Source: Harmonia axyridis
Lineage: Eukaryota > Arthropoda > Insecta > Coleoptera > Coccinellidae
Length of the DNA stretch: 64,000 bases
Direction: 5' to 3'
NCBI RefSeq assembly: GCF_914767665.1
Contig: NC_059508.1
Location: 2,976,001-3,040,000, forward strand
Below the pieces are notes generated by a model, which did not search any database, was not told where the DNA came from, and saw only the letters and a program-made list of their open reading frames with translations. The position numbers and the translations under genes are program-made. Shown one piece after another: positions 53,735 through 64,000 of this stretch (the first letter of the stretch is position 1; the number at the start of each line of letters is the position of its first letter).

Positions 53735-56700
53735 TTTTTGGTCTTATAATCCGATCCTTCCACCACATGTTGGCTTTTTGCAGACCTGAAAAGGAAAAAA
53801 GAAATTTGGTTATAATGACAGCAATGATGAACCTTTCTACTTAAAAGGCATTAAAAAGTTAGAGGTTGTTGACGAATGAAAGCAAATGAGTGAAGACGAC
53901 ACTTTTCGAATAACTCCACAAAAATTAGTCTAGCGATCTCAAATCAAGGGAGCTTGAGAGCCATTCAAAATGTACTAGACGCAAATGATGAAGTTCAACT
54001 TATCAATACACATAATATGTGTATTGATAAGTTGAACTCATACGAAAATGAATTCGCAGTAAATTTAAAAATACATAAAACAATTTTTTATAGATTTTTT
54101 GTTTCTGTTTTTTTTTATATTTAACTAACAGTCCCTGCCTAATTTAAACAATAATAACCCAAAATGAATGTTCTCCGAAGATATATTCCACAAAATCATG
54201 TGGCGATGGCCTATCGATTAATCAATTCAAAATGAATCATTTCAAATGAAGAAATTCCCATTTATTCGGAAACTGCTGCTGTTTATACGGACGAATTATA
54301 TTCGCAATATATTTTTCTCTAACGATCATAATTAAAATTCGTATTCATGACGGAATAAATTGTATATAATACGATTAATATTTATTCAGTCGTATTAGTT
54401 CACTGATACCAGAATTGAAATTGCCGCTTGTCATCAATTTCAACAATTCCAATTCCATTCAATTAGTTTCAAAAAAGGGTTCTGACACGTCCGTTGCCGC
54501 AAATTTCACTCATATCCATGAAACAACATTAATAGGTAACGATTGTTTACAGGTAGTTTGTTAGAGATTTGAGCTCTCGTTCCCTGAGCAGATCGCTCCA
54601 TAATTTTATCCGATTGTCTGAAATTTTCGAATTTGGATCCAGTATTAGTCTCAAATGATGAGGTTCTATTCACAGAAGATGAATTTGTTATCGAATTCAA
54701 GTACGTTCGGCCTGCATGAACAAGATAGCTTTCCAACAGAAAGACATAGAAAATTGAAATTTTCAGGGCAAATTCGTAAATAGGCCAAATCCGATAATTT
54801 CGAAAATACTGATTGCATTGGAATGAAAAATTGCTATTAGATGTAAAATGCAAGTTTCAAGCTTCACGCACAATTTCATGATGATCGCGTCTCCAGAACC
54901 AGAAAAAATTCAAGAAAAGTATCGGAAAGAAAAGGACCAGGCAGCAGGTTAATGAACAAATTGTCACCGATAAATTTTTCTGAATATTTTGCATGTTATA
55001 GAATATGACCTCCTGAACAAGAATGTCTTGATTCCAACTGAATTCTATGACTAGGTGATAATTTTAGACTGGTTTTCAATAAAAATTATCGTTTGATACA
55101 GTGTGAGTCAAATATTATTCAAAATTAAATTCCAATTCGTTTAGTTCATAATTCATACAGTAATTAAAAAAGTAGTCCATGAAATTTTCCAATTTTCATT
55201 ACTCTTAGTTCGAGTACACTATTAAAATTTCAAACAGTATTGGCTTTGCTATGACCAGTTTTTGAAATATAGAGGGTAATATATTGAAAGTGGCGACTGT
55301 TAATACAAAAGTTGTCAAAACATAGTATACAATGAAAGTTTCATACATAGTAATGGTAAGAGACACGTTGGCGTTTACTTAATGTGGTTTTGTCATTGTA
55401 CAATGCGAGACATTCACAAAATATCCCAAAATCTATGCTCAACGAGAGCATATCATGAACTATACGACTCAGAGAAAAAATTTTCAAAGACCCTTGATTT
55501 CTTTTATCGAAATAATTATCAGATATCAGAAAGCAGATTATACATATCTTTATTCGTTCTCGAGTTACAGGACGTTTCTTGAAAAATTACTCTCAAATAT
55601 TTCAACCTGATCTTGTCATCAGAACTATAGAAAATTCAAGAAGTGTATTGAAAAAAAAATTAACTAATGTTTCCGTAAAGATCAGATCGAGTGAATATTT
55701 TTTTGTATATATAGAAAAACAATTTCAACCTTCATGCAGAACTTCGTGTTGATAAAGTTACGAGAACCATAGAAAATTCGATCAGAATATCAGAAAAAAA
55801 TGAATTAGGTAAGCAATAACGTGAAGTCCCCGATGTAAAATCACTATTCTTTGTCACGGTTGAATTTCGTCGTTAGAAATTAGTCTATTTTGTTCAAATA
55901 TCGACGTGTGTATCAAGCCTTAGATCCCTTTATTGAACTTTGATCGATGTGGTTTATTCCATCTTGTAGACGTCAATGCGCCGATTCGATTTTTGACGTA
56001 TCTGAGTGGATTCGCCATTTTTCATATTGGATTCTGTATTGAATGATGTTATTGGAAATTGTCTGACTTATTTCGAGAAACTATTAGTAACAATTAATTT
56101 TGGATCGCTTGAAATATTGTCTACACCTGAATAAATTATTGGTGCCTTAGATTTTTGGTTTATTTTGGAGATTTATGGTATTTTGGGCCAATAAAATCGA
56201 TATTCTTATCGGATTAATCATGATACCATTTTCTAATACGTAAGTCATGAAATCCCTCATGGGCGAAACGTAAATGAAACTTTATTTTAGCTTTTACTCG
56301 AGGATAACATCTAATCAAGTAATTGATCTTCGAACCTACCATCTATTAAAGCTGCAGATATTTCAGAAGTTAGAAATCTGATGCACATAACAAGAGAACA
56401 AGAAGGATCTTTCATTTTTGATTTTTGACCTTTGACATGACATCTTTCATATTTCATCTTCAATCTATCAAGATCTGCCACGGATATATCCTGATCATTC
56501 CTGTATTTATTCATCTCTCTGGACCTCCGAAGGATTCATTCATCTTTATTTTTCTTACTACCTTTTGGAAAGAGTTCAGATGCACCAATAAAGTGTACCA
56601 TCAGCTGATTGAAACGTTACACTGGAATTTATTATTATTTTAACAGTCTATTATCCAAGACTGTGTAAGGTCAGTGAATTTTTGTTATAAGAACATTAAG

Positions 56701-57640
56701 CCTGGTGACTTTAGCAAGGTACTTGATATTTGAGCTATTGCAGGTATTTTATCATATTGTAAACTTATAATAATAATGATAATGTTTATTGACTACATCC
56801 TACATGATGTCAGGTTAGTCAAAAGGAATAGAGTTCGGCCAAAGCCGAACTTCCACTCTTCCTTATATAAAAAAAATTGCACATCAATAATCTTAGTTAG
56901 TAACAATATACAAAAAAAATACAAAATAACCTATTTCATACAATAAGCCCGCAAAAACACAAAAAACCTGCAATGAAAAATCAAAATAAATCACAATATT
57001 CTCTCTTTTTTTTTCTACATCGTGTCCAATAAAAATGAAATGTTTTTATTCTCTTCCTGAACGACGTCCCAGCAAGTGGCAAAAAATCAAAAATTTCATT
57101 CAGGGCCTCAGGAGCATTGAACTCGAAGCATCCCCGAAACTAAGCTGTTCTATGTTGAGGAAATGTGTAAGTGTTCACCCTTACATTGATATCGTGTATT
57201 TGAGATCGAAAAACAAGAGAACTGAACAAATAACCAGGTTGTTTGCTTTTTTATTGTGAACAGATATCTGGGATCCTTTCGATTATCAATTTGTTTCATT
57301 TAATTTTTATTATTTGATTATCATTACGTGATTACATTTATTAGTTGATTATCATTACGTTACATTACATTAATTCAATTTGAAATATATTTGAAGTAGC
57401 ATCACAATATATAATATAGCCTAGCCTGAGATAGACAACCTATTCATAAAGCACACAATAACATTTGCTAACCCCCTTTTGATGTGCATGCAGTTGTATT
57501 CAAATAAACTATCTAGTGCCTACATTTCCTTCTTTGAATAAAAAGAAGAATTTATAAGAAATCAGTTTCGATGTGGAACAGATAGATGGCACTAAAAGCA
57601 GATTTTCACTTAGGGGCTTTGAGTCTATTTTATCATACGT
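53735..57640. other. Sparse region without recognisable genes
   Basis: ORFs up to 115 codons (54506-54853 minus; 56311-56514 minus; 57035-57259 plus) lack recognisable domains. Structured items are a 22-bp-arm palindrome (53992-54038) and a short hairpin, GTTCGGC-CAAA-GCCGAAC (56833-56850). The latter sits just after a (TAA)n-like stretch at 56768, which may mark a LINE 3' end. I see nothing else. Confidence 0.45.
53992..54038. repeat. Perfect palindrome, 22-bp arms
   Basis: AGTTCAACTTATCAATACACAT is followed by AAT and then its exact reverse complement. No similar sequence was noticed elsewhere in the window. Confidence 0.9.
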
Positions 57641-57822
57641 AATTCATATATTATGTGTAGTAAAACGAAAGCCATTATTTTTACAATAGATGGCTTCAGT
57701 TATCTTCGTCTCGCGTTGTGAAAGTCCGATTTGTTTTCAATACAAGGATGAGGTTTCATACTACAAAAACTCTCGTGACAGTTTTGTGATTATTATCAGT
57801 TAAAATTAAACGCGCGTCAAAG

Positions 57823-58350
57823 ATGGACACTGGCAAAGATAAAATACACAATATTTTAAAGTTTTCTTTCAATAAGGGCGGAAATGCAAGCCAGGCGGCT
57901 AAAATTGTAACAGCCAATCATGCGCAATTTTGATTTTCACGATTTCATTCCAGTTATTTCGATGTCAAAGTTATACCACGCACTGGAAGACCATTTGTCA
58001 AAATGGTCGATGTATGGGTTCGATACGAGTTAACGCAAAAAACCTCATGGACCGAATTTCCATCTGTTAGTCGATGCTGAATCGCAACGAAATCGACCCA
58101 TTTCTGAAGTGGTTTGTGCCTGGTGATGAAAATTGGATCCCTTACGACAACGTCAAGCGAAAACGGTCGTAGTCAAAACGCGATGAGTCGGCGAATACGG
58201 TGGCCAAGCTAGGATTGGTGGCCAGGAAGGTTTTGCTGTGTGTTTTGTAGAATTGGCAGGGAATAATCCACTGTAAGCTGCTCCCTTACGGCACAACTTT
58301 TAACTCGAAACTATACTGTCAAAAATTGGGCCGTACAGCACATATTTGAC
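57823..58350 (+). mobile_element. Mariner (mellifera-like) relic
   Basis: The plus strand starts MDTGKDKIHNILKFSFNKGG and NASQAAKIV (first helix-turn-helix). It continues in shifting frames FDVKVIPRTGRPFVK, then after a large deletion YELTQKNLMDRISICQ, RNEIDPFLKWFVPGDENWIPYDN (first catalytic Asp in GDENW), KRKRSWSKRDE, VLLCVLWNWQGIIHCKLLPYG and LNSKLYCQ. The second and third catalytic residues are absent because the element ends at about 58350. No terminal repeats were identified. Confidence 0.82.
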
Positions 58351-59540
58351 CTAAATCGGTTCATTGAATCGAAGCCTTGTTTTTTTATGCAACAATAATG
58401 GATTTCTTTCAACTTAAGCTTTTATTGAGAAAAAAATCATCATTTCACCCTTGATCCAAGCTTGGTTGGAAAAAAGTCAAATTTTTATTGATGGAACTCA
58501 CGGAATTTCGGATCTAATTTTCGGCTCATATGGCAACGCCATTGACAAAAAGATATTAGGGGAGGTTAAGGGTGAATAAACCCTGGAATCATGCAGTGCA
58601 ATTATCAATTCTCAGAAGGACAGATGAGAATAAAGAGCCAATAATTTTCGATTCAGTCGCTAGATTGGGAAAATCCAAATCGTGGAATATATTTCAGTTA
58701 GAAACGAATGTCCCTCTCAAGGGACTAACGGAACGTCATGAATTTCTTTCGCATTATTCCAGTGCAGGATTCGAAACCGCATTTCGAGTTGATATAAATC
58801 CATTTATAAAAGGACTTCATATTTCGAGTGGTTGTTGTCCGGTCCGAAATTCGCACAGTATTTCACAACAACAAAGAAGTATTCATCACTATTACCGCCG
58901 TTGTCACTGTTGTTCGTATGAAACGCCATTTACTGCCCAAAAGCATGCCATTTTCCCATTTCGTTACATTATATATTTCTTTAACGGTGTTATTTTATTT
59001 CACGGAATTTTTCCCGTACATGGTTAACTGTGAAATTGACTGCACTCGATTGGGCCGAGTTTGATTTTATCACTAGGATCAGGCGTCAAAATACGTCATG
59101 TAGGTGCTCGCGTCGAATTTTAATTGATTTATTTAGAGCCGAATTTAGGATTCGACGGGCCGGCATTTAGTTGAAATGACACAGCTTAAAAACATCAATC
59201 CGATTTCGGGTTATTTGGATGGAATTTGATTTTCATCATCCGAAAAAATGTGCTGTTTTTCACGTACAAATTGAACACACAAAGGTAGGAACATGCGTAT
59301 TTATTTCCTTTAAATCCTCAATTATCAATATATCTGTATAGACATCAGGGGGTTCAAGCGGGAAATTATCCCTCGTGAATTTCAATTATGTTTCTAGGGG
59401 TTCCATTTTTTATATTGGGTTCCTGGTGGTCAGCAGGTACCTCTCCCTATTTCTATCAATGGCATGACATAATTTCAAAATTCTCATGTCTGTCTCTATA
59501 ACCTCCGTATTTTTTTTAGAAATTGCTTCATTCGTTATCG
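58351..59540. other. No recognisable gene
   Basis: The 151-codon plus ORF at 58572-59027 is the longest in the right half but shows no domain, biased codon pattern or similarity I can name. It overlaps another frame of similar quality. I do not call it a gene. Confidence 0.4.
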
Positions 59541-59545
59541 TAATA

Positions 59546-60821
59546 GGCCAATTGAAAAGTCCCCGGTTTTCTATAGTGAAACACATTTTAATTGCAAAAT
59601 TCTTGTTTATTATTCAACATAAATGCCTTCGAGGGCGATACAGCGATCTTCCAACTTTTCGATTCCATTTTTGTTGTGAGATTCGTCTTTCGCTTCAGAA
59701 TAGGCCTCAGTTTCGGCGATTACTTCTTCATTGGTGCTAAATTTCTTTCCAGCGAGCATTCTTTTGAGGTCTGAGAACAGGAAAAAGTCGCTGGGGGCCA
59801 GATCTGGCGAATACAATGGATGCAGAAGCAATTCGAAGCCCAATTCATACAATTTGGCAATTGTTTTCATTGATTTGTTACACGACGCATTGTCTTTATG
59901 AAACAGCACCTTTTTTTTTCTTCAAAGGGGCCGTTTTTAACGATTTCATTCTTTAAACGATCCAATAACGCTATATAATAATCACTGTTGAGTGTCTGGC
60001 CCTTTGGAGGTAATCAATGAATATTATACCTTGCGCATCTCAGGATACTGATGCCATTACCTTGCCAGCTGACTGTTGTGTTTTTCCTCGCTTTGGATTC
60101 GGTTCATCGTGTGCAGTCCACTCAGCTAGCTGTCGATTGGACTCCGGAGTGAAATGATGGAGCCATGTTTCATCCATTGTCACATATCGACGCAAAAATT
60201 CAGGTTTATTGCACTTGAATAGCTTCAAACACTGCTCAGAATCATTAACACGTTGTTGCTTTTGATCGATTGTGAGCTCGTGCGACACCCATTTTGTACA
60301 CAGCTTTCTCATGTACAAATATTTGTGAATGATATGATGTACACGTTCAGATGATATCTTCTCAGTGTCTGCTATCTCGATCAACTTCACTTTAGGGCTA
60401 TTCAAAATTATTTTGTGAACTCTTTTGTTTTTTTCATCGGTGATAGCCTCTTTTGGGCATCCACTGCGTTCGCCGTGTTCGGTGCTCATTTCACCTCGTT
60501 TAAACTTAGCATACCAATCAATGATGGTTGATTTTCCTGGTGCAGATACCGGAAACTCTTCATCAAGCGAAAATTTTGCTTCAACTGTATCTTTTGCCTT
60601 TAAAATGTAATATTTTATCACCACACGAAATTCTTTTTTTTTTCATATTTTTCAAATAATGAAAGAAGCTACACTCACAACGCAATATCTCACAAACTTA
60701 TGGTCGGACTGCTGTCAAATTTTGACACGTATCGTTTGAAGGTTGGTACTAACTAAAAATCATATGGGTTTAATACTAGCACTGCCATCTGTGCATCAGA
60801 TCGGGGATTTTTCAATTGACC
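59546..60821 (-). mobile_element. Mariner element (copy 2), full length but broken ORF
   Basis: A 1,276-bp element with ends GGCCAATTGAAAAGTCCCCGG and TCGGGGATTTTTCAATTGACC, flanked by TA (59544-59545 and 60822-60823). The minus strand encodes transposase in two pieces. 60040-60624 (194 codons) has the helix-turn-helix region (SAPGKSTIIDWYAKFKRGEM), WVSHEL and the first Asp in TMDETWLHHF. 59610-59909 has FHKDNASC and LAPSD (second and third Asp, 34 residues apart) and the C-terminal KLEDRCIALEGIYVE. Between them a stop and indels (60039-59910) break the frame. It is younger than the copy at 41125. Confidence 0.92.
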
Positions 60822-60823
60822 TA

Positions 60824-63090
60824 ATAGAATTCAATGTTCATCATTTAAAAAAAAAACTGAAAATTCACAGTTTTTTCTTTCATTTAGGAAACCAGCCACG
60901 AACGATAACAATGGAAACAAATTTCGATAGCGAATTTTTGAATTTTCTCAGAAAAAAGTCTCTTCAAAATTCATACATAGCATAGTATGGAGGTTATGTT
61001 GAATGATACTTCTATATCTTCTATATCAACAGATGAAACTTTGAAAGGGTTATAGCTCATTGTAACTTGCCACATATGGAAATACATACATTCTGTTGAG
61101 ATAGACCTATACGAAAAATTATCAACTTCAAACAACAAAGCATATGTAGATGATGTAATCTCAGTATTAGCAGAGGAAATGTAAACGGGACATCATGCAT
61201 TTCCACGTATGATACAAGAGCACAGATAAAAACCTTAGCAAAACCTCTGTCTCCCCGTGTTGGTGCAGTGACTGGTTTGTGTATTTATTTACAGAATTAG
61301 CTGACATTATTTATATTGAAGCGCTTTCTACTCATCCAAACAAAATCTTCCCCATCCTTTGTCTTCAGCAGCGGTTATCTGAAAAAAAAAAGAACCAGAA
61401 AGGAGTCATAAATGTTAGTTTCCATTATATCGATTTGAAGTTAGCGACCCATTCTAAGAAGGAATCTGAAACTGAATGGATAGCTTGTAAACCACCATGA
61501 AATTTATAAATTGGACAAATATTCACCGAGTGGTCAATGGTTTCTTCTACACCATAATCACATAGTGGGCTAGTAGAAACCCACATGACATATGACGCAT
61601 GTCATATGGAAATAATGTTTTGTTATAGATACCACTAAAAAAAGGATGCTGATAAATCTACTACTTTTTGAAGTTTCTAAGAATTTCGATCTCTATTTAA
61701 TTTAAAATGTAATTGAAACATAATTGTGTGGATAAAAAAAAGACAATGTAACATTTTCAAGCTTGAATTTCAAATATAAGTGTGAAATGAGGGTGGAAAC
61801 AATCTCTCTGAAATATCTATAGAGTTTTCCCTAAATCATGAACGTGACACAGGAACATCTTTATATTGCCCATTTTTCATTTGTAACATATTTGGATCCG
61901 ATATAAACAACAAAGGTATCAAATGAAGAACAAATTTTAACCAGAATGGAATTTCGTCTAGCAATATAAATTGCTACTTTCAATCAGAAGAAATCTCTCA
62001 TTTAACTGCATCATACATCTTCGGTATGACGAAAACTGCGTTATCTTCTCTGTCTGTCAGTGGAGAAAAAATGAGCTGGCACTCATTAATGCATTTTCAT
62101 GTATATTTCTCGAAATTCGTGCCTTAATATCGACCAGAATGAAATATCTGCGGAACAAACTATTACACTTAATCATTTGTGCCTTATTTTCTAGTTTGCA
62201 AGTTCGTGTTTGCCCCAATAAAATATCTAGGAATGGACGTATATATCATTAAATACAGACTCTGAGTTTAGCTTCCGACTTTTGAGCAGCGACGTGGACC
62301 CAGTTAGCCAAAAGAGTAAAGTTATCCTATAGCAAGTGCCAGGCGGTTCTGGTATTTTTGTTCTTCCCTCAAGAATAATATCTATGCTCATTTGCTATGC
62401 CAGTATTTCCATTCTCGTTCGAATAGCCAATAACGCAAAATAAAAATGCAGATGAAGGGGACATTACGAAGAACAGCAAAGCAGACAGAATCGTTTGTGG
62501 TTTTGAGGGCACCTGAGAATATTTCCAACTCAAATTATAGCGAATTTTTCATCAATGATCATATAATTTTAGGAGAATTTTCTCCAAAAATTATGAGAGT
62601 TGAATGCATGGAATTTGGTACATAAACGCTGCAAATTTTACACAAAAGCACATTGTTTTCGCTTTCAACAGAAACACATTCTCCTGATAAAACTTGACAC
62701 ATTCCGTTTTGAGGCTGTCTAGCTAGAGGTGCCAACTATTTATCACTTGATGATCTATGCAAGCTGCTCAGTTATCTGCTTTATATTCAGCATGTAATAT
62801 TTCACATTCCTAAAGAAGATGGACTCACCCGTCACTCAAAAGTCGTGGGCCTGGCGCACAGACAGTACCCCAAGTGCCATACCACTTTTTCGTTAGTATC
62901 TAGCTTCAGAAACGCAAAATGAATGAACATAGAGTTTAGTCTGGATCAAGATATTGAAGTGACGCTACATTTGTTGTTGTGTTAAGAATGGAAAAAACTA
63001 CTTTTTTAGCATATTTTCGAAGAAATATGTTACTCGACCCCTATGCAATTCAAGATTCTTATGGGAGTTGCAAATCCGCCTAAAAGTATG
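60824..63090. other. No recognisable gene
   Basis: ORFs below 95 codons (61279-61500 and 61971-62252, plus) without similarity. No repeats noticed. Confidence 0.45.
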
Positions 63091-63098
63091 ATATAACG

Positions 63099-64000
63099 GG
63101 TGTCTTTTTTTCGAGGTATATAACTTTAAGTTGGCATTACTGTTCGAGATAGCGACCGATTCAACAGCTGTTAAGTGATTTATTCTCAGTTTGGTTTGGC
63201 AATTTATCGTGAATAGACTCACGTCTGAACAACGCTTGCAAATAATGCAATTCTATTTCGAAAATAATGGTTCTGTGCGGAATACGTATCGCGCACTACG
63301 TCTATTTTATTTTGTTAGCGATGAAGCGCACTTCTGGTTGAATGGCTACGTCAACAAACAAAACTGCCTCATTTGGAGTGAAGCTAATCCTCAAGTGTAT
63401 GTCAAAACACCGTTACATTCAGAAAAACTGATTGTTTGGTGCGCTTTATGGCCTGGTGGAATCATTGGTCCGTACTTCTTCAAAAACGATGATAGCCAGA
63501 ACGTAACAGTCAATGGTGATCGGTATAGAGCCATGATTACTAATTTTCTCATTCCTGAATTGAACAACCATAATGTCCAGGAGCTGTGGTTCCAAAAACA
63601 ATGCACACAGCTCGTGCCACAATCGATTTATTGAAAGACATGTTTGGTGACCGCCTAATTTCACGTTTTGGACCTGTGAATTGGCCTCCAAGATCTTGTG
63701 ATTCAACACCGCTAGACTACTTTCTGTGGGGCTATGTAAAGTCATTGGTCTATGCGGATAAGCCACAAACCCTTGACCATTTGGAAGACAACATTCGCCG
63801 TGTTATTGCCGATATACGGCCACAAATGTTGGAAAAAGTCATCAGAAATTGGACGTCTAGATTGGACTTCATCCGAGCCAGCCGTGGCGGTCATATGCCA
63901 GAAATCATATTTAAAATGTAATGCCACAAGATTATCTTGCGTATAAATAAAATTCTTGTCAATCGAATAATCCATCGTTGTTTCAGATAAATTATCGTTC
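63099..64000 (+). mobile_element. Tc1/mariner-superfamily element, second catalytic Asp deleted
   Basis: The left end starts near GGGTGTCTTTTTTTCGAGG. The transposase begins SEQRLQIMQFYFENNGSVRNTYRALR, then skips the rest of the DNA-binding region and resumes FVSDEAHFWLNGYVNKQNC (first catalytic Asp), KLIVWCALWPGGIIGPYFF and VNGDRYRAMITNFLIPEL. At ELWFQ a small deletion removes the QDGA block with the second Asp and shifts the frame. From 63603 it reads HTARATIDLLKDMFGDRLIS, NWPPRSCDSTPLDYFLWGYVKS (third acidic residue) and ends SRGGHMPEIIFKM at 63921. The right terminus is not seen and may lie beyond the window. Confidence 0.88.

Noticed and set aside
58572..59027. 151-codon plus ORF as a host gene
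   Set aside because: No domain, no splice or start context, and an overlapping frame is equally open. It may be chance.

Overview
The window looks like a transposon-rich, AT-rich stretch of an insect nuclear genome. This rests on the element families (mariner subfamilies, Tc1-like, hAT, and RTE-, CR1/Jockey- and I/Jockey-like LINEs), the pol III tRNA-like sequences, and fragments of insect-type Dicer, EB1 and RPLP2. The species cannot be named from sequence alone. I find no intact single-copy host protein gene. Nearly everything recognisable is a mobile element, a pseudogene or a repeat.

1-20.6 kb: a repeat-built region. AT-rich, satellite-like DNA (48-bp units inside 550-650-bp units) alternates with five copies (A-E) of a minus-strand cassette. 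Each cassette has a Dicer-type helicase C-terminal domain fragment followed, in transcription order, by a PARP-type ADP-ribosyltransferase fragment. Copies A-C and E also carry an upstream unidentified ORF that abuts the 5' end of a plus-strand LINE. Cassettes C/D repeat A/B about 12.1-12.4 kb further on, which is a segmental duplication. At 7.5-13.6 kb a mosaic of LINE, LTR-retroelement, RTE and CR1-like pieces is interposed, carrying a non-autonomous hAT element with a perfect 8-bp target duplication.

20.6-31.1 kb: a tandem array of six near-identical units (five of 1,319 bp, one of 1,292 bp), each the 5' part of the same LINE. It runs into a seventh copy whose 444-codon ORF1 is fully open. 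That copy's ORF2 is internally deleted and breaks off inside the reverse transcriptase.

31-46 kb: LTR gag/protease remnants, an internally deleted LINE, an inverted pair of tRNA-Thr-like sequences, a p23-like tail, a CR1/Jockey-like LINE split by a 259-bp foldback element at TA, an EB1 pseudogene with a 370-bp internal duplication, a decayed mariner, an RPLP2 pseudogene and a second non-autonomous hAT element. 46-64 kb is sparser: two Tc1-like relics, three mariner relics of different subfamilies, a foldback MITE-like repeat, and at the right edge a Tc1/mariner-superfamily element missing its second catalytic Asp.

No genes work together as a pathway here. The coherent theme is DNA-level reshuffling: junctions between unrelated elements are shared by several copies, so chimeric blocks were duplicated after assembly. 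The most unusual object is the repeated Dicer-helicase/PARP cassette, two gene families linked to antiviral defence, embedded in what could be a small-RNA-producing transposon graveyard (inference).
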